Assembly (NCBI RefSeq): GCF_023520895.1
Contig: NZ_CP026029.1
Coordinates: 1,488,001-1,552,000 of the forward strand
DNA from: Paenibacillus sp. PK3_47
Lineage (GTDB): Bacteria; Bacillota; Bacilli; Paenibacillales; Paenibacillaceae
Length of the DNA: 64,000 nucleotides
Reading direction: 5' to 3'
The notes beneath the pieces are model-generated. The model was given only the letters and a program-made list of their open reading frames with translations. It did not search any database and was not told the DNA's origin. Every line of letters begins with the position of its first letter. Position 1 is the stretch's first letter. This document shows, one piece after another, positions 35,609 through 44,317 of the stretch. The position numbers and the translations under genes were made by a program.

Positions 35609-36607
35609 GTGACACTAGAGCAATCCGTACCTATGAGCGATCTGCTTATTATAGGTGGAGGGCCGGCCGGCATGTTCGCCGCTTTTTATGGCGGGATGCG
35701 CCAGGCATCGGTAACACTTATTGAAAGTATGCCCCAGCTGGGGGGGCAGCTCGCTGCTCTTTATCCTGAAAAATATATCTACGACGTAGCCGGATTCCCC
35801 AAAGTGACCGCACAGGAGCTGGTGGATAACCTCTCCCGGCAAATGGACCTGTTCCAGTCTGATATCCGGCTGGAAGAGAAGGTTGTATCCGTTGAGAAGC
35901 GGGATGAACGCCATTTCGTCGTGACTACCGATAAAGCGGAGTACCACAGTAAAGCGGTAATTATTACTGCAGGCGTAGGCGCCTTTGAACCACGCCGTCT
36001 GGAGCTGCCTGAAGCACCGCGGTTTGAGAAGGCGAACCTGCATTACTTTGTAAATGATCTCAATGCCTTCAAGGACAAAAAAGTGCTGATCAGCGGCGGA
36101 GGCGACTCTGCAGTGGATTGGGCGCTGATGCTGGAGCCGATCGCAGAGCAGGTAACACTGATTCACCGCCGCGATAAGTTCCGCGCACATGAGCACAGTG
36201 TAGAGAAGCTGATGGCTTCCAAGGTAAATGTGATTACCCCTACGGAGATTACCGAACTGCACGGGGAAGAATTCATTACCAAGGTAACCCTGTCGCATAT
36301 CAAAACCAAAGAAACCCAGGAGATCGAAGTGGACAGTGTCATCGTCAATTTCGGCTTCGTGTCCTCGCTTGGACCAATTGCACAGTGGGGCATTGAGATT
36401 GAGAGCAATTCCATTGTCGTGGATTCACGTATGGAAACAAGTATTCCGGGAATTTTCGCCGCCGGCGATATTACCACTTATCCGGGCAAGCTGAAGCTGA
36501 TCGCTGTCGGATTCGGGGAAGCGCCTACCGCTGTGAACAACGCCAAGGTGTATATTGACCCTGATGCCAAGCTGTCACCGGGACATAGCAGTAACCTCAA
36601 GCTCTAA
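35609..36607 (+). CDS. yumC: Ferredoxin/flavodoxin-NADP+ reductase, thioredoxin reductase-like type
   Basis: 332 residues from a GTG with GGAGGTG in front. Two dinucleotide-binding motifs ([16 protein letters not shown] near residue 15, [13 protein letters not shown] near 160) and a terminal GDI segment are typical. The CxxC of thioredoxin reductase is absent, as in the YumC group, which reduces ferredoxins or flavodoxins with NADPH. Monocistronic, with its own promoter and terminator. Confidence 0.92.
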   Translation: MTLEQSVPMSDLLIIGGGPAGMFAAFYGGMRQASVTLIESMPQLGGQLAALYPEKYIYDVAGFPKVTAQELVDNLSRQMDLFQSDIRLEEKVVSVEKRDERHFVVTTDKAEYHSKAVIITAGVGAFEPRRLELPEAPRFEKANLHYFVNDLNAFKDKKVLISGGGDSAVDWALMLEPIAEQVTLIHRRDKFRAHEHSVEKLMASKVNVITPTEITELHGEEFITKVTLSHIKTKETQEIEVDSVIVNFGFVSSLGPIAQWGIEIESNSIVVDSRMETSIPGIFAAGDITTYPGKLKLIAVGFGEAPTAVNNAKVYIDPDAKLSPGHSSNLKL

Positions 36608-36637
36608 AGCTTAAACACCCATACTTAAGCATAATAA

Positions 36638-36683
36638 AAGGGTATCCTTCAGTTGATTCACATCAACCCGGAGGATACCCTAT
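36638..36683. terminator. Bidirectional terminator, yumC / sda
   Basis: AGGGTATCC pairs with GGATACCCT, with inner TTGAT/ATCAA. Confidence 0.8.
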
Positions 36684-36740
36684 TTGTGTGCCGCTTGCGG
36701 TTTCAAGGTAAGCAGCTGCTGCGAATGTAATCTCTGTTCT

Positions 36741-36884
36741 TTAATGAAGAACCGCATGTTCTGGAGAGTGTAAGTTCCGTTTGCGAATTTCAGCGAGGAG
36801 CAGAGCGATGAAATCATGCTCCAGTTGCAGCTCAATTGCTCTATGGTAAGAGTCAAGCAGCATCTCATCCGACAATTCAACCAT
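36741..36884 (-). CDS. sda: Sporulation checkpoint inhibitor Sda
   Basis: 47 residues, helical hairpin. The chain shares the Sda pattern: VELSDEMLLDSY, then a helix with RAIELQLEHDFIALL and AEIRKRNL. Sda binds the dimerisation domain of sporulation kinase KinA and blocks Spo0A activation when replication is disturbed or has just started. AAGGTAGGTGAA precedes the ATG. DnaA-box-like nonamers upstream fit the known control of sda by DnaA. It converges with yumC. Confidence 0.87.
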   Translation of the reverse strand: MVELSDEMLLDSYHRAIELQLEHDFIALLLAEIRKRNLHSPEHAVLH

Positions 36885-36960
36885 AACGTTCACCTACCTT
36901 TCCTTTATTTGGATCTGAATCTATCATATCAAACTATCATTAATCGAACAAGCGTTCTTA

Positions 36961-37060
36961 GTATCCACAAGCTGCTGTGGAAATCCTGTGCACAAAATGT
37001 GAGTAAGGGCTCTGAGTGGCTAAATTCCGCAGTGGAGTGTGGGGATAATAGTTATACACA
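36961..37060. promoter_or_regulatory. DnaA boxes upstream of sda
   Basis: TTATACACA at 37052-37060 is a perfect match to TTATNCACA. GTATCCACA at 36961-36969 differs at one base, and TGTGGAAAT at 36976-36984 is a weaker reverse match. They lie 77-176 bases before sda. The rest of the 36885-37201 spacer shows no gene. Confidence 0.65.
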
Positions 37061-37201
37061 GGGCCGGACCGCCAAAATTCAGTGAAAAAAATTTTTCAAA
37101 CGTTCACACATATTAACATTATTTACCTCAATTCTGGCATAACTAAACGCTATTCTAGCGCATTAATATATTTATCGTCAATTCTTTAAAGATTAATTAA
37201 T

Positions 37202-37864
37202 TTATTTTGGTCTCGTATTCACTTCCAGTATCCAAATCCTTCCCGCCTGGTCCACAGCATAATCAAAACCAAGCTCACCGATGCCCGGAAAACGCCGCTC
37301 CATCAGTTCTATGCATGTTATAGTCAGACGGCGCATCTCCGCTTTTTTGGCAGATGTTTTAACAGATGGAAGAGATCCTCTAAGCCCTTGGCGGCAGCTG
37401 AGAATCGTTCCCCCTTTGCACAAATTCGTTACGAACAAGCCGGGGCGGGCCAGCCGTCCCACCATTGAGCGGAACTCCCAGCGCGGACCGTTCTTGACTA
37501 CTTTTACACGGTAATCTATGGGGCGTCCGTTAATGCGCGCCAGTGAAATCCCCTGCTGGATTAAATATTTCCGTCTGACCTTTGCCCGTTCAAGCGACCG
37601 CCTCATTGCCGGAAAACTGCTGTATACCCGTGTTCTGTCCATATAAGTAAAGCCGTATCCCCGCTGGTCCCGGAACACCTTGATGACCCCGTAACCCCCG
37701 CCGCCGACAACCGGTTTGATCACTACATTCCCGTATCTTTTCAGCATTTTGAGCAATCCGGCAGCACTGTACTCCATCGTTCTCGGAATGTAACCGGCAA
37801 TCCGTGCATCGCTAAGCAGCGCCTCGGTTTTCAGCCATTTGCTGGCCAGTTGTCTTCCCGCCAT
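37202..37864 (-). CDS. YheC/YheD-family ATP-grasp protein, short form
   Basis: 220 residues. ATP-grasp elements are visible: the GNVVIKPVVGGGGYGV nucleotide-binding segment near residue 45, a basic Lys/Arg pair, and a terminal Mg-binding region with GFDYAVDQAGRIWILEVNTRPK. The chain ends directly at NTRPK, the usual end of the catalytic core, so the additional regions of long YheC/D proteins are missing. Members are linked to the spore coat; the ligase reaction is unknown. AAAGGAGAGGGAGG precedes the ATG. Confidence 0.78.
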   Translation of the reverse strand: MAGRQLASKWLKTEALLSDARIAGYIPRTMEYSAAGLLKMLKRYGNVVIKPVVGGGGYGVIKVFRDQRGYGFTYMDRTRVYSSFPAMRRSLERAKVRRKYLIQQGISLARINGRPIDYRVKVVKNGPRWEFRSMVGRLARPGLFVTNLCKGGTILSCRQGLRGSLPSVKTSAKKAEMRRLTITCIELMERRFPGIGELGFDYAVDQAGRIWILEVNTRPK

Positions 37865-38089
37865 TTGCCTCCCTCTCCTTTCGCAATCCCAGCCTACTAC
37901 CCTATAGATTACTCAGAAAAGGTTCTGCCCTCTTGTATGATTGTCCGTGTAAGAATGCGTTCACAGCAAAAAAGGGCATATGGCTCCGGGCCTTATGTCC
38001 TGATAAAATCCTATTGACCGGCGCTTCCCGGAAACCGCTGGAAAAAGCTTAAAATTCATTGTATTATATCTGCAAAAGGAGGTCTGGAC

Positions 38090-38299
38090 ATGGCACAGTT
38101 ATTCGAGGTTCTGTATTGGGTCGCTATGATTGGAATGTCTGTTGTTCTAGCCGGCACCACGATTCTGGTGTGCGCACTGGGGTTCAAATTCATCAAAGAC
38201 CGCCGCAGAGTCCTCGGCGCGAGCTGTATCGCCTTTTCCCTGGGAGCCGCCGCCCTGGTTGTCTTCATGATCAACTATAAGTTCATACTCGCAGCCTGA
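38090..38299 (+). CDS. Small membrane protein with two helices
   Basis: 69 residues. AAAGGAGGTCTGGAC before the ATG is an almost ideal ribosome site, which supports expression. Two hydrophobic helices (about residues 8-32 and 42-66) are joined by a basic loop KDRRR. I do not recognise a family. It stands alone between genes of the other strand. Confidence 0.6.
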   Translation: MAQLFEVLYWVAMIGMSVVLAGTTILVCALGFKFIKDRRRVLGASCIAFSLGAAALVVFMINYKFILAA

Positions 38300-38374
38300 C
38301 TGCCGGATGCCTTCGCAGAGATGCTACTATACTCTATGAAAAAAGCGGCACCCGGCTTGTGCAGATAGACAGCT

Positions 38375-38917
38375 TCATTCGCTGAAATCCTTTTTATACT
38401 CTTGCTCAAGTATCGAATACTGGCAGGAGTCATGCCATTTTCCCTTATGCCACTTATGCTCTCTGAGATGGCCCTCAAAGGTCATTCCGGCTTTTTGCAT
38501 GACTCTGGCAGAGGCTTTATTCCCCGGCCGGCAGGTCGCGTAGATTCTGTGCAGGCCCAGATCTTCGAATCCGAAGGCAATCAGCCTGGCAGCCGCCTCA
38601 GCCGCAAACCCCTTCCCCCAATATTCCCGGTGAAAACAATACCCGATCTCCCCCTGGCGGGGAGGTGAAATATGTATTCCGCAGCCGCCGATCAGCACAC
38701 CGCCGGCCCGCAAAACTACGGCGAACTCGAAGCCTTCACGCGGGATCTTCTGCTGCATGTCTATAACATAATTATTGTAGCTTTTCGTTTCTTCTTCCGA
38801 ATTCGGTCCCCAAATCATATGCTCCGCTACAGCCGGATCTGATGCATAGCTGTGAACAGCGGGGAAATCTTCAGGCACAAACTCCCGGATCAGCAGCCGC
38901 TCTGTTTCAAATAACAT
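38375..38917 (-). CDS. GNAT acetyltransferase (RimJ/RimL family)
   Basis: 180 residues from the ATG at 38917, which has GAAGGGAG in front; in-frame ATGs upstream lack one. LFETERLLIREF is the typical opening of RimL-like enzymes, and GYCFHREYWGKGFAAEAA is the acetyl-CoA loop. Substrate unknown; this subgroup includes enzymes acting on ribosomal proteins, sugars or antibiotics. Isolated gene. Confidence 0.82.
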   Translation of the reverse strand: MLFETERLLIREFVPEDFPAVHSYASDPAVAEHMIWGPNSEEETKSYNNYVIDMQQKIPREGFEFAVVLRAGGVLIGGCGIHISPPRQGEIGYCFHREYWGKGFAAEAAARLIAFGFEDLGLHRIYATCRPGNKASARVMQKAGMTFEGHLREHKWHKGKWHDSCQYSILEQEYKKDFSE

Positions 38918-39025
38918 GGTTAAACTCCCTTCCTTCATGCACCAAATTCCTCTTAGCAAAAAAACCTCCAGAATGTACACCATTCAAGAGGTTCAAAATG
39001 CAATTTGCAGTTCACTGATTAAGTT

Positions 39026-39385
39026 TTAGCAAGGCTCCGCGCTCGGATTCCCCGCTTCTTCCTTCGTACGGAACGAAGATCCGCAGCCGCAGGTAACCGT
39101 TGCGTTCGGGTTGTGGATGGTGAAGCCTCCGGTCATGCCGGATTCCTCGAAGTCGATCTCCAGGCCGTTAAGGTAGCGGATATCGTCTTTGGTGACAACG
39201 ACCTTGAGGCCCTCTACATCCATATATACATCTTGATCAGATTCGTTATCGTCAAAGCCCATTGCATATGAGAATCCGCTGCAGCCCCCGGCTGTCACAC
39301 CAAGGCGCAGGAACATATTCGGCACTTCCTGTTCAGCCAGCATCGCTTTTAATTGTCCTGCCGCTGTTTCACTGATTGTAATCAT
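39026..39385 (-). CDS. A-type iron-sulfur carrier (ErpA/HesB/YutM-like)
   Basis: 119 residues. The three conserved cysteines of the A-type scaffold are C35 in GGCSGF and C99/C101 in TCGCGSSF. It accepts or passes Fe-S clusters to apoproteins such as SdhB or radical SAM enzymes. YutM of B. subtilis is the matching group, and YuzB, YutJ and YutI counterparts lie in the next 3.5 kb. AAGGAGG precedes the ATG. Confidence 0.9.
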   Translation of the reverse strand: MITISETAAGQLKAMLAEQEVPNMFLRLGVTAGGCSGFSYAMGFDDNESDQDVYMDVEGLKVVVTKDDIRYLNGLEIDFEESGMTGGFTIHNPNATVTCGCGSSFRTKEEAGNPSAEPC

Positions 39386-39547
39386 GTGCTTAACCTCCTT
39401 AAAATGGTAGTGCTATAGCAGCCTTCCGGCCAAAAGTAATGTTCTATATAAAATCAAGTATACTCCACTATGCCTTCACCCTCAAGTCATAACTGTACTG
39501 CAATAGGAGATATGCAGACTGGGCATATCCTCCCGCCTGTATGGATG

Positions 39548-39635
39548 TTGCTCACCTTTGGAGAGAGGTTTATAATAAAGCGAAAGCAGTAAAATTCAGA
39601 AATTTGTCACGGAGGCCGTACCGCCTCTATTTTTT
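39548..39635 (+). promoter_or_regulatory. mqnE promoter and leader hairpin
   Basis: TTGCTC (39548-39553), 17 bases, TATAAT (39571-39576) form a good promoter. About 36 bases later GAGGC...GCCTC (39612-39627) is followed by TATTTTTTAT, a short terminator-like structure inside the leader, 85 bases before mqnE. The rest of 39386-39719 holds no gene. Confidence 0.45.
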
Positions 39636-39719
39636 ATGCTGGACAGCTGCATTTATATCATTGCGGTAAAGTTATAAGCGGGTGTACGCACACCGCCAAC
39701 CGCTTCAGGAGGATATCAT

Positions 39720-40826
39720 ATGTCTACTCTTATTACGCCTCACACAGATGCCAGAATGGCGAACATCATCGAGAAGGTTCGCGGCGGAGAACGATTGAAT
39801 CTGGAAGACGGTGTCTACCTGTATGAGAGCAACGATTTGCTCACGATCGGACAGCTGGCCAATGAAGTGAACCAGCGCAAGAATGGAAACAAGGTGTATT
39901 TTATCGAGAATATGAGCCTGTATTTCACCAATGTCTGCGAATCCCGCTGCGCATTCTGCAATTTCCGCAAGGATGACGGGGAAGAAGGCGCATATACCCT
40001 TTCCGGTCCGGAGATGGTGCAGTATGTTGAACAGCATATTCATCCGGGTGTGCGCGAGTTCCATATTGTCGGCGGCCATAATGATAAGGTTCCCTTCCAG
40101 TATTATGTTGATTCATTAAAAGCCTTGAACGAACGGTTCCCGGAAGTGACTCTGAAGGCCTACACTGCGGCTGAGATTGATTTCTTCACCCGGATCAGCG
40201 GCTTGAGCATCCGTGAAGTGCTGGAAGCACTGCGTGCTGCAGGACTCCAGTCACTGACCGGAGGCGGGGCAGAAATTCTGTCCGACCAGTACCGCAAAAA
40301 AATGCGTGTCGACAAAGCCAACGTGGAGGAATATCTCGAAGTTCACCGGGTTGCGCACCAGCTGGGGATGAAGACACACACCACCATGCTGTACGGATCG
40401 ATCGAATCCCGCGAGGACCGTATCCGTCATATGCTGCAGATCCGCGAACTGCAGGATGAAACAGGCGGCTTTATGGTATTCATCCCGCTGTCGATGCAGC
40501 CGAAGAACAAAAATGCCGGAATTATGCGCCGCAACTCCGCTTATGAGGATCTCAAAACCATTGCGGTCAGCCGATTAATGCTGGACAATTTCGACCATAT
40601 TAAGGCTTACTTCATTAATATAGGTGCACAGCTGACCCAGGTCGCCCTCAGCTTCGGGGCATCCGATGTCCATGGCACAATTCTTAAAGAACGGATCAGC
40701 CATGCGGCAGGCGCATTAACACCGGAAGGGCTGACACGTGAAGAGCTGATCTGGCTCGTCAAGGGCGCCGGCAAAATTCCGGTGGAACGCGATACCTTCT
40801 ATAACGAAATCAAGGTATACGAGTAA
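39720..40826 (+). CDS. mqnE: Aminodeoxyfutalosine synthase (radical SAM)
   Basis: 368 residues. The radical SAM cysteines are C73, C77 and C80 in CESRCAFC. The TLSGPEMVQYV, GGHNDKVPFQYYVD and SLTGGGAEI segments are those of MqnE rather than CofH. It joins 3-[(1-carboxyvinyl)oxy]benzoate to SAM-derived adenosyl in the futalosine route to menaquinone. CAGGAGG precedes the ATG. Other pathway genes are not in the window, except perhaps the UbiD protein at 46481. Confidence 0.92.
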   Translation: MSTLITPHTDARMANIIEKVRGGERLNLEDGVYLYESNDLLTIGQLANEVNQRKNGNKVYFIENMSLYFTNVCESRCAFCNFRKDDGEEGAYTLSGPEMVQYVEQHIHPGVREFHIVGGHNDKVPFQYYVDSLKALNERFPEVTLKAYTAAEIDFFTRISGLSIREVLEALRAAGLQSLTGGGAEILSDQYRKKMRVDKANVEEYLEVHRVAHQLGMKTHTTMLYGSIESREDRIRHMLQIRELQDETGGFMVFIPLSMQPKNKNAGIMRRNSAYEDLKTIAVSRLMLDNFDHIKAYFINIGAQLTQVALSFGASDVHGTILKERISHAAGALTPEGLTREELIWLVKGAGKIPVERDTFYNEIKVYE

Positions 40827-40895
40827 CTGGTGCAGTCGGACCGTTAAGAATGTGAATCATATCATTGAGCTGTACTCGAAAGGAAGATTGGTCAT

Positions 40896-41957
40896 ATGAG
40901 AACACTGCTTGTACTAGGAGGCGGCTATGGCGGCCTCGCTCTAATTCAGGAATTGCTCAAGAACCATCTCCCCCATGATGTAGAGATCGTTTTAATTGAT
41001 CGCATGCCTTACCAGGGAATCAAAACAGAGTACTATGCGCTGGCCGCAGGTACTGTAACCGATTATCATCTGCGCATCCAGTTTCCGGTACATCCGCGGC
41101 TGACCGTCCGTTACGGAGAAGTGGGCTCTATTGATTTAGAGAGCAGAATTGTATTCATGGACAGCGGAGAGCCGGTTTCTTATGATATTTTGGCGATTGC
41201 ATTAGGATGTACGGATAATTATCACGGCATACCGGGAGCCGAAGAACACAGCTGCAGTATCCAGACTTTTTCTGCTACGCGTGAAACCTACCGCCGCCTG
41301 AACGACGTGAAGCCTTATGGAAGTGTCAATATCGTGGGCGGGGGTCTAAGCGGAGTGGAAATGGCTGCCGAACTGCGGGAGAGCCGTCCGGACCTGAACA
41401 TATCGATTCTCGACCGCGGGGAACGGGTACTGTCTGCTTTTCCGGCGAAGCTGTCCCGGTATGTCGAAGAATGGTTCAGCGAGCATCATGTGGAGACACT
41501 CAGCCGCATCTCTGTCTCCCATGTAGAGAAGGATGCCGTGTATAACGGCACGGAAGCTATTCCTGCCGATGTAACGGTATGGACGGCGGGAATCCAGCCT
41601 GTGCAGGTCGTTCAGCAGCTGGAGCTGCCGAAAGACCGCGGCGGCCGGGTCATTCTGGGACAATATTATAATGTACCGGATTATCCCGAGGTCTATGTGA
41701 TCGGGGACTGCGCCAGCCTGCCGTTTGCGCCCAGCGCACAAGCTGCAGGAGCGCAGGGCGAGCAGGTAGCCCATATTCTTCATGCATTATGGCGTGATGA
41801 AACGCCGAAGCTGCATGCGATCAAGCTGAAAGGGACGCTGGGATCGCTCGGCAAAAACGCCGGATTCGGACTTATGGGCCGGCGTTCTGTCATGGGGCGT
41901 GTTCCACGCCTGCTCAAGAGCGGCGTACTCTGGATGTCCAAACGTCATTTCGGGTAG
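40896..41957 (+). CDS. NADH dehydrogenase-like protein (YutJ-like)
   Basis: 353 residues. FAD-binding GGGYGGLALIQEL at the N-terminus, NAD(P)-binding GGGLSGVEMAAEL near residue 150 and a late GDCASL segment identify a type II NADH dehydrogenase relative. It is shorter than the enzyme at 34113 and resembles YutJ. In Bacilli YutJ lies beside yuzB and yutI, as here. Electron acceptor not certain. Starts 69 bases after mqnE, possibly co-transcribed. Confidence 0.85.
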   Translation: MRTLLVLGGGYGGLALIQELLKNHLPHDVEIVLIDRMPYQGIKTEYYALAAGTVTDYHLRIQFPVHPRLTVRYGEVGSIDLESRIVFMDSGEPVSYDILAIALGCTDNYHGIPGAEEHSCSIQTFSATRETYRRLNDVKPYGSVNIVGGGLSGVEMAAELRESRPDLNISILDRGERVLSAFPAKLSRYVEEWFSEHHVETLSRISVSHVEKDAVYNGTEAIPADVTVWTAGIQPVQVVQQLELPKDRGGRVILGQYYNVPDYPEVYVIGDCASLPFAPSAQAAGAQGEQVAHILHALWRDETPKLHAIKLKGTLGSLGKNAGFGLMGRRSVMGRVPRLLKSGVLWMSKRHFG

Positions 41958-41980
41958 GAACGCTTGAGCAGCGCAGCGGG

Positions 41981-42235
41981 CTAATCGATTTCCAGATTGG
42001 CCCAAGCCTCCTGCTCCTTAATCGCGGCTTCGACCGCTGCTTCCAGTTCTTCGGGGGTATCGGCTGTAATAATCTCACCGTCGACCATGACGAACGGCTG
42101 CAGGTAGCATTCACCGCAGTTGTTCAGACAGCCATATTCAACGACGTCGTAATCCGGGTTTTGTTCCAGCTTATTTTTGAGCTGTTCCGTGCCGTGTCCG
42201 ATGTTGCTGGCACAAAATTCAATAATTGGTCGCAT
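41981..42235 (-). CDS. YuzB-like DUF1450 protein
   Basis: 84 residues. CASNIGHGTEQ and CLNNCGECYLQPFVMVDGEI provide four cysteines in a thioredoxin-like ferredoxin pattern (C8, C35, C39, C42), typical of DUF1450/YuzB. A possible Fe-S or redox role; function unknown. It lies between the YutJ-like and YutI-like genes on the opposite strand. Confidence 0.85.
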   Translation of the reverse strand: MRPIIEFCASNIGHGTEQLKNKLEQNPDYDVVEYGCLNNCGECYLQPFVMVDGEIITADTPEELEAAVEAAIKEQEAWANLEID

Positions 42236-42285
42236 GTTGTTCTCCCTATTCTGTCCTAACCATTTTATTTTTTAACTTTTTGTAC

Positions 42286-42291
42286 TATAAT
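42286..42291 (+). promoter_or_regulatory. -10 hexamer of the NifU-like gene
   Basis: TATAAT 27 bases before the start; the region at -35 is T-rich without a clear hexamer. AAAGGAGTGA follows as ribosome site. Confidence 0.5.
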
Positions 42292-42317
42292 GAACTTACG
42301 AAAGGAGTGATTGAGAA

Positions 42318-42566
42318 ATGAGTGAGAATGCACAAAGCACCACGATGTACGATGAGGTACTTGAAGTGCTCGATAAACTTCGTCCGTTCCTGCAGCGCGA
42401 TGGCGGTGACGTGGAACTGATCGATGTTGAAGACGGCATTGTCAAGTTGAAGCTTATGGGTGCCTGCGGCAGTTGCCCGAGCTCCACGATCACGCTGAAA
42501 GCCGGGATCGAACGCGCCCTTGTTGAAGAAGTAGAAGGCGTTGAAGAAGTCGTTCAAGTATTCTAA
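42318..42566 (+). CDS. NifU C-terminal domain Fe-S scaffold (YutI-like)
   Basis: 82 residues consisting only of the Nfu domain. C50 and C53 in [10 protein letters not shown] bridge a [4Fe-4S] cluster at the dimer interface. It carries clusters to target enzymes together with SUF and A-type proteins. YutI is the matching Bacillus protein. Confidence 0.92.
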   Translation: MSENAQSTTMYDEVLEVLDKLRPFLQRDGGDVELIDVEDGIVKLKLMGACGSCPSSTITLKAGIERALVEEVEGVEEVVQVF

Positions 42567-42582
42567 TCCCGTTCTATAACCG

Positions 42583-42618
42583 TCCCGTCTCTTCCGTTAA
42601 GGAAGAGCGGGATTTTTT
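42583..42618 (+). terminator. Terminator after the NifU-like gene
   Basis: TCCCGTCTCTTCC pairs with GGAAGAGCGGGA (one bulge), then six T. Confidence 0.85.
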
Positions 42619-42660
42619 ATATTATAGAGGATTTCACTGAGGGTAACAACTGCTGAACAC

Positions 42661-42698
42661 AAAAACCCCGGCATCCCAAATGGGCAGGCCGGGGTTTT
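42661..42698 (-). terminator. Terminator of the metNPQ operon
   Basis: AAAACCCCGGC pairs with GCCGGGGTTTT just after the metQ stop. Confidence 0.85.
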
Positions 42699-42716
42699 GC
42701 ATTATGGATATTGTTC

Positions 42717-43595
42717 TTAGAATGCCGGGATGATCGAACCTTGGTATTCCTCTTCAATGAAAGCCTTGGCTTCAGGAGAGTTCAGTGCTGCAGCCAGCTT
42801 CTGGATCGCATCGGAATCCTTGTTGTCAGGACGGGCTACCAGCAGGTTGGCGTAAGGGGAATCTGCACCTTCGATGAACAAAGCGTCTTTGGTTGGAACA
42901 AGATCAGCTTCAAGCGCAAAGTTGGTGTTGATCAGGGCCAGATCCACTTCATCCAGCTGGCGCGGCAGCATAGCTGCATCCAGTTCGATGATTTCCAGGT
43001 TCTTAGGATTTTCAGTGATATCAGCTTTGGTGGAAGTGATGTTCGTGTCGTCTTTCAAAGTGATCAGGCCGTTCTTGGCAAGCAGGATCAGCGCGCGGCC
43101 GCCGTTAGTGGCATCGTTCGGGATCGCAACCTTTGCACCGTCAGCCAGCTCGTCAACGGATTTAATTTTTTTGGAATAGGCACCGAAAGGTTCAACATGA
43201 ACAGGAACTACAGATACAAGGTCAGAACCGTTCTTGCTGTTCTGGTCATCCAGGTAAGGCTGGTGCTGGAAGAAGTTCGCATCAAGCGCCTTCTCGGAAA
43301 GCTGTGTATTCGGCAAGATGTAGTCCGTGAATTCTTTGATTTCGAGCGTGATGCCTTGTGCTTCAAGCAGCGGCTTGATTGCGTTCAGGATTTGCGCGTG
43401 CGGTACAGGAGATGCTCCAACCACCAGTGTTACCGGTTCTGCAGCCGGTTCGGTTGTTGGCTCTGCAGAAGCATCTGCAGCAGGTGCATTGGTTGCAGCG
43501 GAATTCGCCGCATTATTAGTGGTGTTATTGTTGCCGCAAGCTGCCAGCACCAGCACCAAGGTCAAGCTGAAGAATGTAAGCAGTACTTTTTTCAT
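42717..43595 (-). CDS. metQ: Methionine-binding lipoprotein
   Basis: 292 residues from the ATG at 43595 with GGAGGGGG in front. The signal peptide ends in LAACGNN, so Cys is lipidated. After an Ala/Thr/Glu-rich linker comes an NlpA-family binding domain (VGASPVPHAQILNAIKP, FFQHQPYLDDQN). It delivers methionine to MetP/MetN. Last gene of an operon under a SAM-I riboswitch. Confidence 0.93.
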   Translation of the reverse strand: MKKVLLTFFSLTLVLVLAACGNNNTTNNAANSAATNAPAADASAEPTTEPAAEPVTLVVGASPVPHAQILNAIKPLLEAQGITLEIKEFTDYILPNTQLSEKALDANFFQHQPYLDDQNSKNGSDLVSVVPVHVEPFGAYSKKIKSVDELADGAKVAIPNDATNGGRALILLAKNGLITLKDDTNITSTKADITENPKNLEIIELDAAMLPRQLDEVDLALINTNFALEADLVPTKDALFIEGADSPYANLLVARPDNKDSDAIQKLAAALNSPEAKAFIEEEYQGSIIPAF

Positions 43596-43648
43596 CTGTA
43601 AATCCCCCTCCAATAAATTGTATGAATAAGGCTATATATGGTTGTACC

Positions 43649-44317
43649 TTATTTCCGTGTGAAATATCTGACCAGTCTGTCCCCGGCCATCTGCAGCAGC
43701 TGTACCAGGATAACCATCAGAATGACCGAGATAATCATGACTTCCTTCTCATAACGGTAGTAGCCGTAACGGATCGCCAGGTCGCCAAGTCCGCCGCCGC
43801 CGATCATTCCCGACATCGCTGTATAGGATACCAGGGTGACTAAAGTAATGGTCACTCCGGCCAACAGACCCGGACGAGCCTCTGGCAGCAGCACCCGCAT
43901 CACAATCTGGCCCGCAGACGCTCCCATTCCCTGAGCGGCTTCGATAACCCCGCGGTCTACCTCACGCAGCGCCGTTTCCACCAGTCTGGCAAAAAAGGGT
44001 GCAGCCCCGATGACAAGCGCCGGAATGGTTCCCAGCACACCTATGGAGGTCCCCATAATTGTCTTGCTCAGAGGAATCAGTGCCACCATCAAAATGAGAA
44101 ACGGAACAGAGCGCAGGATATTAACTAGCAGTGATAATACCGAGTAAATACCTCTGATAACAATGTTATTTGATCTTCCCCATAAATATAACACAATTCC
44201 GAGTGGTAAACCAAGAATAATTGTGAATATTCCTGAATAAGTTAACATTTGAAGCGTAGCGACCGTTGCATCAAGCATTTCTTCCCAGTTAATATCGTTA
44301 AAATTCAAACCGCCCAC
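43649..44317 (-). CDS. metP: Methionine ABC transporter permease
   Basis: 222 residues, five membrane helices, with the MetI/MetP EAA loop (GVIEAAQGMGASAGQIVMRVLLPEARPGLLAG). The GTG start at 44317 overlaps the last base of the metN stop, and GGAGGTG lies before it, so translation is coupled. Named metI in Gram-negative bacteria. Confidence 0.93.
   Translation of the reverse strand: MGGLNFNDINWEEMLDATVATLQMLTYSGIFTIILGLPLGIVLYLWGRSNNIVIRGIYSVLSLLVNILRSVPFLILMVALIPLSKTIMGTSIGVLGTIPALVIGAAPFFARLVETALREVDRGVIEAAQGMGASAGQIVMRVLLPEARPGLLAGVTITLVTLVSYTAMSGMIGGGGLGDLAIRYGYYRYEKEVMIISVILMVILVQLLQMAGDRLVRYFTRK

Noticed and set aside
36680..36880. 66-residue minus-strand frame overlapping sda
   Set aside because: It lies in another frame of the same strand; the Sda frame has the ribosome site and the family pattern.
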